DNA of 64,000 nt from Aminipila butyrica (GTDB taxonomy: Bacteria; Bacillota; Clostridia; Peptostreptococcales; Anaerovoracaceae), in contig NZ_CP048649.1 in assembly GCF_010669305.1 (NCBI RefSeq), positions 1,302,001 through 1,366,000 on the forward strand, written 5' to 3'. Under the pieces are notes generated by a model that was given only the letters and a program-made list of their open reading frames with translations, ran no database searches and was not told the origin of the DNA. How positions within the stretch are numbered: position 1 is the stretch's first letter; every line of letters starts with the position of its first letter. Position numbers and translations under genes: made by a program. Below, piece by piece: positions 1 to 8,508 of the stretch.

Positions 1-1973
1 ATGAGCTGATTGTGGGCCTACAGACAGACGAACCCCTAAAGCGGGCCTGCAATCCTTTTGGCGGCATGCGCATGGTCCACAATGCCTGCGAAGAATACGG
101 AAGCTCGGTTTCTCCGAAAATAGAGCAACAGTTCTGTCAGCACAAAACCCATAACGAGGCCGTATTTAATGCGTATACTGCGGATATTTTAGCCGCCAGA
201 AAAGCGGGGATCATCACGGGGCTGCCGGACGCTTATGGCCGGGGACGGATCATCGGTGATTACCGCCGGGTAGCCCTATATGGCGTAGATTTTCTAATTG
301 ATAAGAAGAAGGCCGATAAGCTGGAGCTGGAAAAACAGCCTTTGACAGAAGACACCATTCGGCTGCTGGAAGAGCTGGCAGACCAACTGGGTGCCTTGGA
401 TCAGATGAAGGCTATGGCTCAGGAATACGGATACGATATTTCCAGACCGGCGGAAACCGCCAGAGAAGCTGTCCAGTGGCTGTATTTTGCCTACTTGGCG
501 GCTATTAAGGAGCAAAACGGGGCAGCCATGAGCCTGGGACGGGTGACCACCTTTTTAGATATTTACTTTGAGCGAGACCTGTCGGAAGGCTGCATCACGG
601 AAGAAGCCGCACAGGAACTGATGGATGACTTCGTGCTTAAGCTTCGGGCGGCCCGCCACCTGCGGACTCCAGAATACAACGAGCTTTTCGGCGGAGACCC
701 TATGTGGATTACAGAAGCCATCGGCGGCATGGGAGAAGATGGCCGCCATTTGGTGACAAAGAGCAGCTATCGCATTCTGCATACTTTATACAACTTGAAT
801 CCCAGCGCGGAGCCGAATCTGACCGTTCTATGGTCTAAGGATCTGCCAGAGAACTGGAAAGCCTATCTGGCTCAGGTCTCCATGGAAACCGATGCACTGC
901 AATATGAAAGCGACGACCGGATGCGGCCTTTGTACGGAGACGATTATGCCATTGCTTGCTGCGTATCGGCTATGCGGGTTGGCCAGGATATGCAGTTCTT
1001 CGGCGCTCGGGCCAACCTGGCCAAGCTCATGTTGTATGCGGTCAACGGCGGCGCAGATGAGGTGAAAAAAATTCAGGTAGGACCGAAGCTGCCAATATGG
1101 GAAGAGGAATACCTGGATTACGACAAACTGATGGAGCGCATGGATTATTACCGGAAGTGGCTGGCAAAGACTTATGTGGATGCCTTAAATATCATTCATA
1201 TGATGCACGATCGCTATGCTTACGAAAAGAGCCAGATGGCCCTCCACGACAGTCAGGTTCGCCGCCTCATGGCTTTTGGCATCGCTGGCCTCAGCTGCTT
1301 GACCGATTCCCTTTCTGCGGTGAAATATGCTAAGGTCAAGTGTCTGCGAGACCCGGAGACTGGTCTTGTTACCGATTTTCAGGTAGAGGGCGAATTTCCG
1401 GCCTTCGGTAACGATGACGACCGGGTAGATGAAATTGCCAGCCAGCAGACGGAGAAGTTCTACCAGGCTCTTCAGGAATATCCCTTATACCGTCAGGCGG
1501 TTCATACCTTGTCGGTGTTGACCATCACCTCCAACGTCATGTATGGAAAGAAGACCGGCAATACGCCAGATGGACGGCGGGCAGGAGAGCCCCTGGCTCC
1601 TGGTGCTAATCCAATGAGCGGACGGGAGAAAAATGGCGCTATTGCTAGCTTAAATTCCGTAGCCAAGCTGTCCTATGACGTGTGCCGGGACGGTATTTCC
1701 AATACCTTTACCATCGTGCCAGGGGCATTAGGCAAGACTAGGGAACAGCGTATCAGCAATCTGGTGAGTCTGCTGGACGGCTATTTCCTCCAGGGGGCTC
1801 ATCACCTGAACGTCAACGTGCTGGATCGGCAGGTGCTGTTGGATGCCTACGACCATCCAGAGCAATATCCGAACCTGACCATTCGGGTGTCCGGCTATGC
1901 GGTGAACTTCTATAAGCTGTCCAGGGAACAACAGCGAGAGGTCATCTCTAGGACTTTCCACCAAGCGGTATAA
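1..1973 (+). CDS. pflB: Pyruvate formate-lyase (formate C-acetyltransferase), 5' end cut by the window
   Basis: Glycyl-radical enzyme that converts pyruvate and CoA to acetyl-CoA and formate in anaerobic fermentation. The reading frame is already open at base 3, reading ELIVGLQTDEP, so the first roughly 100 residues of the usual 750 lie outside the window; the GTG at base 12 is not the true start. The adjacent catalytic cysteines are seen at 957-962 (IACCVSAMRVG), and the glycyl-radical loop RVSGYAVNF sits near the C-terminus with its glycine codon at 1893-1895. All key residues needed for activity are therefore present in the visible part. The gene ends with TAA and is followed at once by a strong terminator, so it is not co-transcribed with the zinc operon. 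The activase gene (pflA) is not in the window. Confidence 0.96.
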   Translation, partial: ELIVGLQTDEPLKRACNPFGGMRMVHNACEEYGSSVSPKIEQQFCQHKTHNEAVFNAYTADILAARKAGIITGLPDAYGRGRIIGDYRRVALYGVDFLIDKKKADKLELEKQPLTEDTIRLLEELADQLGALDQMKAMAQEYGYDISRPAETAREAVQWLYFAYLAAIKEQNGAAMSLGRVTTFLDIYFERDLSEGCITEEAAQELMDDFVLKLRAARHLRTPEYNELFGGDPMWITEAIGGMGEDGRHLVTKSSYRILHTLYNLNPSAEPNLTVLWSKDLPENWKAYLAQVSMETDALQYESDDRMRPLYGDDYAIACCVSAMRVGQDMQFFGARANLAKLMLYAVNGGADEVKKIQVGPKLPIWEEEYLDYDKLMERMDYYRKWLAKTYVDALNIIHMMHDRYAYEKSQMALHDSQVRRLMAFGIAGLSCLTDSLSAVKYAKVKCLRDPETGLVTDFQVEGEFPAFGNDDDRVDEIASQQTEKFYQALQEYPLYRQAVHTLSVLTITSNVMYGKKTGNTPDGRRAGEPLAPGANPMSGREKNGAIASLNSVAKLSYDVCRDGISNTFTIVPGALGKTREQRISNLVSLLDGYFLQGAHHLNVNVLDRQVLLDAYDHPEQYPNLTIRVSGYAVNFYKLSREQQREVISRTFHQAV

Positions 1974-1986
1974 ACCGTGCAACCCC

Positions 1987-2019
1987 CCCTCTGTCTTTTT
2001 AAAGACAGAGGGTTTTTTG
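1987..2019 (+). terminator. Rho-independent terminator of pflB
   Basis: A perfect 12-bp stem (1987-1998 with 2001-2012) with a two-base loop is followed by six T residues. It lies 13 bases after the pflB stop codon. Confidence 0.93.
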
Positions 2020-2040
2020 TTCATATCTGGAAATCACATC

Positions 2041-2069
2041 TTGAAATTTCTTCTTTGAGGCAGTATAAT
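2041..2069 (+). promoter_or_regulatory. Sigma-A promoter of the zinc-uptake operon
   Basis: TTGAAA at 2041-2046 and TATAAT at 2064-2069 are separated by exactly 17 bases. This is close to the ideal vegetative promoter. Transcription would start near 2076, about 190 bases before znuA. Confidence 0.85.
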
Positions 2070-2075
2070 AGGTAA

Positions 2076-2096
2076 TGCAAATGCGAATCGTTTGCA
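2076..2096 (+). promoter_or_regulatory. Probable Zur/Fur-type operator
   Basis: TGCAAA (2076-2081) and TTTGCA (2091-2096) form an inverted repeat around a small inner dyad, CGA-A-TCG. The palindrome covers the expected transcription start just downstream of the -10 box, where a repressor would block initiation. The Fur-family gene at the end of the same operon is the natural candidate to bind it. The dyad is seen directly; the assignment to Zur is inferred. Confidence 0.6.
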
Positions 2097-2268
2097 AATA
2101 AAAATGCTGTGCTGTTGTTAGGCATAGGGGGCTATGGCCGTAATTTGAGCAGCTAGCGGAGATAGTCAGATGTAGTAGCTCAAATAATCATATAAAGAAC
2201 GTATAAAGGCGAAGGCTCGATGTTCCTTATGAGGGACAGGCCTGAATCGGAAGAGGAGACAAGAAGAG

Positions 2269-3159
2269 ATGAAAAAAAGGAATGTGGCAAAATTGTTGTC
2301 CTGTTTGCTGGCGCTGACAGGTATCTTTTTACTATCCGCCTGTGGTGAGGCTGGCGACGAAGGCAGAAAACAGGAGGGCAGCAGTGATGGGAAACCCATT
2401 GTGGCGGTGACTATCGTACCGGAAAAAACCTTTGCAGAAGCCGTATGCGGTGATTTGGCAGAGGTAATTACTTTAGTGCCTCCTGGCAGCAGCCCAGAGA
2501 ATTATGAGCCAACCCCTCAGATTATGGAGAAGTTCTCCAAGGCGGAGGTGTACTTTGCTTTAGGGGTACCGACGGAGGAGGCTAACATCTTGCCCAATGC
2601 TGGGAAGGTAAAGGTGGTGCACCTGGAAGAGCAAGTAGCTGCTGCCTATGCAGATCGGACCTTTGGACCAGGAGAGCGGGACCCGCACACCTGGCTTTCA
2701 CCAAAACGGGCTAAAGTCATGGTTGCTGGTATAGCAGAAGAAATGAGCAGACTGGACCCGGCCAATCAAGAGGTTTATGAAGCCAATGCACAGGCCTATA
2801 TGGATCAGCTGGACCAGCTGGACCAGGAGATTGCCTCCCTGCTAGCGGGGGTGAAGAATCGGCAATTTGTTGTCTACCATCCGGCCTTTGGCTACTTGGC
2901 TGATGATTATGGCTTGCAGATGGTCGCCCTAGAGGAAGAGGGCAAGGAATCCACGATTCAGCATCTGACGGAGATGGTGGATCTAGCCAAGAAAGAAAAC
3001 ATTAAGGTTATTTTCTACCAGGAGGAGATTGACAGCAGTCAGTCGGCGGCCTTTGCTCAAGAAATCGGTGGTACTACCGTGAAGTTAGAGCCTCTGGCAG
3101 CAGATTACATTGACAATTTAAAGAAGATGGCAGAGACCATGGCTGAGGTGATGGAGTGA
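2269..3159 (+). CDS. znuA: Zinc/manganese ABC transporter substrate-binding lipoprotein
   Basis: Cluster A-I metal-binding lipoprotein that captures zinc (or manganese) outside the membrane and hands it to the ZnuB permease. A lipoprotein signal ends in LLSAC with the lipidated cysteine at residue 25. Two of the usual histidine ligands are visible, in PHTWLSP and in YHPAFGYL. The first ligand motif, commonly DPHxYEPTP, here reads SPENYEPTP, so the histidine appears replaced by Glu. The His/Asp-rich loop of many zinc-specific members is absent. The ATG follows an AGGAG-type ribosome binding site. The gene opens the operon and overlaps znuC by four bases. Metal specificity (Zn against Mn) is inferred from the Fur-type regulator and operator rather than proven. 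Confidence 0.9.
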   Translation: MKKRNVAKLLSCLLALTGIFLLSACGEAGDEGRKQEGSSDGKPIVAVTIVPEKTFAEAVCGDLAEVITLVPPGSSPENYEPTPQIMEKFSKAEVYFALGVPTEEANILPNAGKVKVVHLEEQVAAAYADRTFGPGERDPHTWLSPKRAKVMVAGIAEEMSRLDPANQEVYEANAQAYMDQLDQLDQEIASLLAGVKNRQFVVYHPAFGYLADDYGLQMVALEEEGKESTIQHLTEMVDLAKKENIKVIFYQEEIDSSQSAAFAQEIGGTTVKLEPLAADYIDNLKKMAETMAEVME

Positions 3160-3899
3160 GTACGGCAGCCGTAAAAATTGAGCACCTGTCCGTGTGCTAT
3201 GGACAGAATCTGGCTCTTTCTGATGTTTGCCTAGACATTCAGCAGGGCGAATACCTAGGGATTATCGGTCCCAATGGCGGGGGCAAGACTACTTTGCTGA
3301 AAGCTGTGCTGGGGCTGATTCCAGCCAGCGGAGGCAGTATTTCTATCTGTGGGGAAAAGGCAGGCAGAGGCGGGCAGAAGATGGGTTATGTGCCCCAGAT
3401 AACAGCAGTGGACAAGCGTTTTCCTATCTCTGTCTTAGAGGTGGTCCTGACGGGACGATTGAAACAAGGGCTGTCGCCCTTGTTTCGCTTTGGGCAGCAA
3501 GATCGGGAGAAAGCCTATGAGGCTTTGGAAAAAGTAGGCATCCGGCATCTGGCCAACCGGCAGACAGCGGCTCTTTCCGGGGGAGAATTCCAGCGGATGC
3601 TTATCGCCAGAGCCCTGACAGTAGAGCCAGAGATTTTGATTTTAGATGAACCTACCGCCAGTGTAGACGTCAGCTCTTGCAGCCAGATTTACAGCCTGCT
3701 AAAGGAGCTGAACAAGGAGTTAACCATTATTATGGTCAGTCACGATTTGCTGGCCGTATCGGATCAGGTCAGTAAGCTGGCCTGCCTCAATCAGCACCTG
3801 TTATATTATGGGGAACCTAAACTCAGTCAGGAAATGATGGTTCACCTGTATGGGTGTCCGGTAGAACTGCCGGCGACAGAAAGGGGGAGACTGTTTTGA
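3156..3899 (+). CDS. znuC: Zinc ABC transporter ATP-binding protein
   Basis: ATPase subunit that powers metal import through ZnuB on the cytoplasmic face. The Walker A motif GPNGGGKTT is at residues 38-46, the ABC signature reads LSGGE, and the Walker B segment reads ILILDEP, followed by the switch histidine in MVSHD. The length of 247 residues is normal for the family. It starts with GTG inside the znuA stop (GTGA overlap), which points to translational coupling. The downstream permease gene overlaps its stop codon as well. Confidence 0.93.
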   Translation: MSTAAVKIEHLSVCYGQNLALSDVCLDIQQGEYLGIIGPNGGGKTTLLKAVLGLIPASGGSISICGEKAGRGGQKMGYVPQITAVDKRFPISVLEVVLTGRLKQGLSPLFRFGQQDREKAYEALEKVGIRHLANRQTAALSGGEFQRMLIARALTVEPEILILDEPTASVDVSSCSQIYSLLKELNKELTIIMVSHDLLAVSDQVSKLACLNQHLLYYGEPKLSQEMMVHLYGCPVELPATERGRLF

Positions 3900-4735
3900 T
3901 TCAAGCCATTCTAGAATACGAGTTTCTGCAAAATGCTCTTTGGGCAGGTGTTCTCTCCAGTATCGTCTGCGGCATTATCGGGGTTATCATCGTAGAGAAA
4001 AAGCTGGTCATGATGAGCGGCGGCATCGCGCATACCTCCTACGGGGGAGTGGGCTTGGGCTATCTCCTCGGGTTTGAACCCATTTTGGGAGCCTTTGGCT
4101 TTGCTGTGGGAGCGGCCCTGGGTATCGGTTTCATTAAGAGACGGGGCGGTGCCCGCTCCGATGTTATCATCGCTATGCTTTGGTCCCTGGGCATGGCTTT
4201 AGGGATTCTCTTCATCTCTCTGATGAAGGGGTATCCGCCTGATTTAACTTCGTATCTGTTCGGGAATATTCTATCGGTGACTAAATCGGATCTGTATCTG
4301 ATGATGGGCTTGACCTTCGTGGTGGTCCTTTTGGTGGCCGTCTTGTTCAATGATTGGAAGGCCTATTTGTTTGATGAGGAATTCGCTTCCATTATTGGTA
4401 TTCGCACGGCACTGTTAGAATACGTGCTGCTGGTACTGACGGCTATGACGGTGGTGGTATTGATTCGGGTAGTGGGAATCATTTTAGTCTTGTCCTTGCT
4501 GACGGCTCCGGCGGCAGTAGCCGAAAGCTTTTCTCAGAAGTTGAAAGGCCGTATGATTTATGCCACAATCTTCGGTATCTTTTTCTGCGGAGCCGGTTTG
4601 TGGATTTCCTACGTGACGAATATCGCTTCTGGGGCCGCTATCGTCATTCTTTCGGTTTTGTGCTATCTGCTGTGTCATGGAGTGGGTTACGGAATAAAAA
4701 AGCTGGAACAGGCAAAGGCGGTGAAGGCAAATTGA
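3896..4735 (+). CDS. znuB: Zinc ABC transporter permease
   Basis: Polytopic membrane subunit of the metal importer, family ABC-3, with about eight or nine hydrophobic segments. I place the start at the TTG at 3896, which overlaps the znuC TGA and has an AGGGGGA ribosome binding site about nine bases upstream; this gives MIQAILEYEFLQNALWAG, the usual N-terminus of the family. An in-frame ATG at 3854 would add 14 residues encoded inside znuC and lacks a comparable site. The gene's stop overlaps the ATG of the regulator gene. Confidence 0.9.
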   Translation: MIQAILEYEFLQNALWAGVLSSIVCGIIGVIIVEKKLVMMSGGIAHTSYGGVGLGYLLGFEPILGAFGFAVGAALGIGFIKRRGGARSDVIIAMLWSLGMALGILFISLMKGYPPDLTSYLFGNILSVTKSDLYLMMGLTFVVVLLVAVLFNDWKAYLFDEEFASIIGIRTALLEYVLLVLTAMTVVVLIRVVGIILVLSLLTAPAAVAESFSQKLKGRMIYATIFGIFFCGAGLWISYVTNIASGAAIVILSVLCYLLCHGVGYGIKKLEQAKAVKAN

Positions 4736-5190
4736 TGGAAAAAGAATGTCATTGCGATAGCCTGTTGAAAGACCGAGGCTTAAAGAATACGAAACACCGG
4801 CATAACATTTTAGAACTGCTGCAAGCAGAACAGGAACCGGTTACGGCAGAGCAGATTTATTGCATCTTAAAAGAAAAAGACGTGGCCATCAATCTTTCTA
4901 CCGTGTATAGAACCTTGGAAACTCTGAGTGAGAAGGAATTGATTGTCAAACACAGCGTTACCAATGAAAGTAAGGCACTGTTTGAGTACAATAACCAAGT
5001 CCACAAGCATTATCTGGTGTGTGTGGAATGTAAGAAGATTTTGGCTGTAGAGGGGTGCCCCCTTCATCAGTACGAGGAATTGCTGGAGCAAAAGACGGGA
5101 TTTGTCATCACCGGACATAAGCTGGACATGTATGGCCTATGTCCGGTCTGTCAAAAAAAGAGTGATAAAAGAGGAAGCAATCCTTTATAA
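4735..5190 (+). CDS. zur: Fur-family metalloregulator, probably Zur
   Basis: DNA-binding repressor of the Fur superfamily, 151 residues. The N-terminal winged helix contains TAEQIYCILKE and NLSTVYRTLE, typical of the recognition region. The dimerisation half has two CxxC structural zinc pairs (CVEC and CPVC) and the HKHYLVC metal-binding segment. The ATG overlaps the znuB TGA, so it is the last gene of the zinc operon and probably represses it through the palindrome at 2076-2096. Fur itself cannot be excluded by sequence alone; the operon context favours Zur. Confidence 0.87.
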   Translation: MEKECHCDSLLKDRGLKNTKHRHNILELLQAEQEPVTAEQIYCILKEKDVAINLSTVYRTLETLSEKELIVKHSVTNESKALFEYNNQVHKHYLVCVECKKILAVEGCPLHQYEELLEQKTGFVITGHKLDMYGLCPVCQKKSDKRGSNPL

Positions 5191-5195
5191 AAATA

Positions 5196-5245
5196 AAAAG
5201 GTAGAGGCAATGGAATTAGATAGTCCATTGCCTCTACCTTTTTTA
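5196..5245. terminator. Bidirectional terminator between zur and the sigma-54 activator gene
   Basis: A long hairpin with 17-18 paired bases has AAAAA on its left and TTTTTT on its right. It can stop transcription from both converging operons. Confidence 0.88.
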
Positions 5246-5285
5246 TCTATGGTTTCCGAAGAAGCAAAGAATACGCTTCAAATGG

Positions 5286-6671
5286 TTATAGTGTAATTTT
5301 ATATTTTTTTAGCTTATCGTAAAGGATGGTTCGATCAATATCCAAGAGTTTTGCTGCCTTGCTCTTATTGCCGCCTGTCTCATGTAGCGCCTTGAGGATG
5401 GAGTCTCTTTCAAAGTTGTTGGTCTTATCTTTTAAGGACTTAGGTGACAGATCTGCACCAGGGCAATTTTTAATCTTGGTGAGTAAAAAATCACAGTGGT
5501 GGCGCTGTATTTGCCCGGATCTACAGGACAAGGCCGCCCGTTCAATGACATGTTCTAGTTCTCGGACATTGCCAGGCCAGTTGTAGGTATTGAATAGATG
5601 GAGCACTTCATCGTCGATGCCGGTAATGTTGTAGTTGTTTTCTGAATTCGTGTTTTTGATGAAGTGATCACAGAGAAGGGGCAAGTCTGCCAAGTGCTCT
5701 CGTAAGGAGGGAATACGCAGCTCGATGGTGTTAATCCGGTAATATAAATCTTCACGGAACTGACGGCTTTGCACCAATTCCTCCATGTTTCGGTTGGTAC
5801 TGCAAATAATTCGCACATTGGCGGATACAGTTTCGACGCTGCCCACCTTTTCAAACTCCTTTTCCTGAAGCACCCGAAGCAGTTTAGATTGCAGCTCCAG
5901 GGGCATCTCACCGATTTCATCCAGAAGGACTGTGCCATTGTTAGCTAACTCAAATTTGCCCATTTTCCCTCCTTTGACAGCTCCAGAAAAAGCCCCTTCT
6001 ACATAGCCGAACAGCTCCGACTCCAGAAGGTCTTTCGGAATGGCAGCACAATTAATTTTTACATAATTGCTTAACCGACGATTGCTCAGCTGATGGACGG
6101 CGTTAGCAAAGAGCTCTTTGCCGACACCGGTTTCTCCGGTGATTAAAATAGGCAGATTGGATTTGGAGAATTCCTCCAGACAGCGCTTTACCTCTCGGAA
6201 AGGCTTGGCGTTGCCAATAATTTTATCCAGGGGATGCAGGCTTTTTTGCAGGATAGCCAGTTTCTTTTTATATTCCTGATTGTCCAGCTTTAATTGTCCT
6301 ATTTCCTGTTGAAGGGCGTCAAATTCATTGAGGTTGCGTATGGTGGTCATCGCCAAGGCTCCGGTTATGCGGCCATTCTCCTTGATGGGAATCCGATTGC
6401 ATATCAAGGTGACTTCCTCTTGCTTTGTGTGGTCGTAGAGGGTAAAAAGGGCGCCGAACTCTTCTATTCCCGTTTTTAAGGTAAGGTTCAGCTTTGTTCC
6501 GGGAATAACTTTGGAAATATGTTGTCCTATGGCTTGTTTTTGATCTACCCCAAGATATGATGTATAATTTTTATTAATATAAACGATAACCCCCTTTTCG
6601 TCTATAACAACAAAGCTGTAGAAGGATTCCAGTATTTGATAGATCGCATCAGTGCTTAAGGTTTTAAACAT
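5286..6671 (-). CDS. Sigma-54-dependent transcriptional activator with N-terminal PAS domain
   Basis: Bacterial enhancer-binding protein that uses ATP to open sigma-54 promoters, 461 residues. The N-terminal roughly 100 residues look like a PAS sensor (YINKNYTSYLGVD). A short coiled linker leads to the AAA+ domain with Walker A GETGVGKE near residue 180, the sigma-54 contact loop GAFSGA near 226 (a Ser variant of GAFTGA) and Walker B GTVLLDEIG. A Fis-type helix-turn-helix ends the protein (GGNKSKAAKLLDIDRTILYD). I choose the ATG at 6671 because AAAGGTGG lies just upstream; the ATG at 6698 has no ribosome binding site. It follows the two CoA-transferase genes on the same strand, and two sigma-54 promoters lie in the nearby divergent spacer, so it very probably controls this island. 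The PAS ligand is unknown. Confidence 0.93.
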   Translation of the reverse strand: MFKTLSTDAIYQILESFYSFVVIDEKGVIVYINKNYTSYLGVDQKQAIGQHISKVIPGTKLNLTLKTGIEEFGALFTLYDHTKQEEVTLICNRIPIKENGRITGALAMTTIRNLNEFDALQQEIGQLKLDNQEYKKKLAILQKSLHPLDKIIGNAKPFREVKRCLEEFSKSNLPILITGETGVGKELFANAVHQLSNRRLSNYVKINCAAIPKDLLESELFGYVEGAFSGAVKGGKMGKFELANNGTVLLDEIGEMPLELQSKLLRVLQEKEFEKVGSVETVSANVRIICSTNRNMEELVQSRQFREDLYYRINTIELRIPSLREHLADLPLLCDHFIKNTNSENNYNITGIDDEVLHLFNTYNWPGNVRELEHVIERAALSCRSGQIQRHHCDFLLTKIKNCPGADLSPKSLKDKTNNFERDSILKALHETGGNKSKAAKLLDIDRTILYDKLKKYKITL

Positions 6672-6774
6672 GTCTGTCCACCTTTTCCTTTCCTTCATTT
6701 AATCATAACATCTTTATTTGGGAAAGTATAGTTGTACCTATAAACCAGTGAAGAAAGCTGAACGAAGGCCATTT

Positions 6775-7431
6775 TTACTCTGCTGACATATCCTTTAAAC
6801 CTGGACTGATAAGTAGTTTACAGCCGGTAGCAGCCTGCACCTCGTCTACAGTGAAGTCTGGGTGAAGCTCTGTCAGCACAATCCCCTTATCGGTCACTTC
6901 CATAACACCCATTTCAGTGATAATCATGTCTACCACTTTCAATGCGGTGTACGGCAGGGTGCATTCTTTAAGGATTTTGTGCGCACCCTTCTGAGTGTGG
7001 AGCATGGCGATGATAACCTTCTTCGCTCCTACTACTAAGTCCATGGCACCGCCCATGCCTGCTACCATCTTACCTGGAACAATCCAGTTGGCCAGGTTGC
7101 CGTGCTCGTCTACTTCCATCGCTCCCAGCACTGTAGCATCTACGTGACCGCCTCGGATGATAGAAAAGCTTTCTTCGGAACCAAAGAAGTTTCCTGATGG
7201 AATATACGTTACATACGCTCCGCCGGAATTGATAACATCAACATCTTCCTGACCCTTTTCCGCTGCACCAGCCAGTCCAGTAAAACCATTTTCTGAGTGA
7301 AGCATGATGTGCACACCCTCTGGCAGGTAGTTGGCTACCATCGTAGGAAGGCCGATGCCCAGGTTTGCTACGTCGCCATCTTTAAACTCTTTTGCTGCTC
7401 TTTGAGCAATTCTTGCTTTTAAATCTGCCAT
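6775..7431 (-). CDS. CoA-transferase beta subunit (acetoacetate/butyrate type)
   Basis: Second subunit of a family I CoA-transferase of the AtoDA/CtfAB type, which moves CoA between acyl-CoA and a free acid such as acetoacetate. The catalytic glutamate lies in the conserved SENGFTG motif near residue 47, and the GAMEVD and GGAMDLV segments are typical. At 218 residues the length is normal. Its ATG lies inside the end of the alpha-subunit gene (13-base overlap), so the two are translationally coupled. Next to a beta-keto acid cleavage enzyme that releases acetoacetate, its likely role is to exchange CoA between the acyl-CoA product and acetoacetate, giving acetoacetyl-CoA. The exact acyl substrate cannot be read from sequence. 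Confidence 0.9.
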   Translation of the reverse strand: MADLKARIAQRAAKEFKDGDVANLGIGLPTMVANYLPEGVHIMLHSENGFTGLAGAAEKGQEDVDVINSGGAYVTYIPSGNFFGSEESFSIIRGGHVDATVLGAMEVDEHGNLANWIVPGKMVAGMGGAMDLVVGAKKVIIAMLHTQKGAHKILKECTLPYTALKVVDMIITEMGVMEVTDKGIVLTELHPDFTVDEVQAATGCKLLISPGLKDMSAE

Positions 7432-8153
7432 GGTTCTTCTCCTCCTACAATATAGTTTACATAGACTCCTGCTGTAGTGAAGGCGTCCACATCCATTGCT
7501 TCTATGTCTACCACCTTCTCAGATGCCAGAATCACCGTATCAGCTGCCATAGCCATCACGTGATTGAAGTTCTTGGTAGCCTTGGAGCAAGAGAAGTTGC
7601 CGTATTCATCACAAACAGAAGCTCTGCACAGAGCAAAATCTGCACGAAGAGGTTTTTCCAGCAGGTAATCCTTTCCGTCTACGGTAATAACTTCTTTCTT
7701 TTCGGAAATGCTGATTTCCCGCTCTCCTGTGGACACCTTTTCACCAGTCTGAATCAAGGTACCTACTCCTGTGGGAGTCAGCACGCCGCCCAGTCCGGCT
7801 CCAGCGGCACGAATTTTTTCTGCCAGACTGCCCTGTGGCACCAAAGTGCACTGAAGGGTTCCATCATTCATGCCCTTGCCGATAGCCGGGTTCATTCCCA
7901 CGTGGGAAGCAACGATGTGGTCTACCATGCCGGCAGCCAGAAGCTTTGCTACACCTCTGTCGGTAGTTCCTGTTGCTGCTGCTGGCAGGCCTCCGTCATT
8001 GGCAATAACCGTTAAATGTTTCACGCCCTTTTCTACCAGAGCGTCGATTAAGATTTCAGGCGTACCTGTGCCGAGGAAGCCAGATACCATGATGGTTGCT
8101 CCATCCTGGATGTCTGCTACCGCTTCTTGGGCTGTCACTACTTTCTTTTTCAT
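7419..8153 (-). CDS. CoA-transferase alpha subunit (acetoacetate/butyrate type)
   Basis: First subunit of the CoA-transferase, 244 residues from the ATG at 8153. That start has AAGGAG eight bases upstream and gives MKKKVVTAQEAVADIQDG; the longer open frame to 8213 is not needed and would run into the promoter. The CoA-binding glycine-rich loop VSGFLGTGTPE is near residue 25. The gene is first in a leftward transcript (alpha, beta, then the sigma-54 activator) driven by the -24/-12 promoter at 8198-8213, only 45 bases upstream. The enzyme is cytoplasmic and probably an A2B2 complex. Confidence 0.9.
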   Translation of the reverse strand: MKKKVVTAQEAVADIQDGATIMVSGFLGTGTPEILIDALVEKGVKHLTVIANDGGLPAAATGTTDRGVAKLLAAGMVDHIVASHVGMNPAIGKGMNDGTLQCTLVPQGSLAEKIRAAGAGLGGVLTPTGVGTLIQTGEKVSTGEREISISEKKEVITVDGKDYLLEKPLRADFALCRASVCDEYGNFSCSKATKNFNHVMAMAADTVILASEKVVDIEAMDVDAFTTAGVYVNYIVGGEEPWQI

Positions 8154-8197
8154 GTGTTTCTCCTTCTTTTTATTCATAACGGACAGCACTAAATTAA

Positions 8198-8213
8198 GCA
8201 AATAATATGCCAA
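8198..8213 (-). promoter_or_regulatory. Sigma-54 (-24/-12) promoter for the CoA-transferase genes
   Basis: On the minus strand the sequence reads TTGGCATATTATTTGC, with GG at 8211-8210 and GC at 8199-8198 separated by exactly ten bases, the fixed spacing of sigma-54 promoters. It agrees with the consensus TGGCAC-N5-TTGC except for one base. Confidence 0.88.
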
Positions 8214-8266
8214 GCCTGATATAGACTGAAATCACACGGTAGGGTGGTAGAACTGGATACTGTGAC

Positions 8267-8306
8267 TGTAGGGAAAATACCACAATAGGTGATGTATACT
8301 CCTACA
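8267..8306. promoter_or_regulatory. Candidate upstream activator sequence between divergent sigma-54 promoters
   Basis: TGTAGG (8267-8272) and CCTACA (8301-8306) form an inverted repeat centred almost midway between the two sigma-54 promoters. Enhancer-binding proteins of this kind bind dyads 80-150 bases upstream of their promoters, and this position suits both directions. The repeat is seen; its role is inferred. The rest of the spacer shows no gene. Confidence 0.4.
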
Positions 8307-8380
8307 CTTTTGCAAACCGACCGATGAGAAGGGGAGCGTTAATGTCTTTAAATTTCAACAATTTTAACTTTATGACCAAT

Positions 8381-8397
8381 TTGGCATGAGATTTGCT
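8381..8397 (+). promoter_or_regulatory. Sigma-54 (-24/-12) promoter for the permease operon
   Basis: TTGGCATGAGATTTGCT has GG at 8383-8384 and GC at 8395-8396, ten bases apart. It is nearly identical to the promoter on the opposite strand. It also shows that the in-frame ATG at 8386, which lies inside it, is not the start of the permease gene. Confidence 0.88.
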
Positions 8398-8508
8398 CTA
8401 TATAAGGCTGGAAAGGAGAAACCGAAAATAACAGCATACAATTGTTTTAGACGAAGACAACCGATTCATTTTCATTACTATTCTGGAAAAAAGAAAGGAG
8501 ATAAAAAG

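Noticed and set aside
8386..8508. N-terminal extension of the permease
   Set aside because: It lies across the sigma-54 promoter, is highly charged, and a good ribosome binding site stands before the ATG at 8509.
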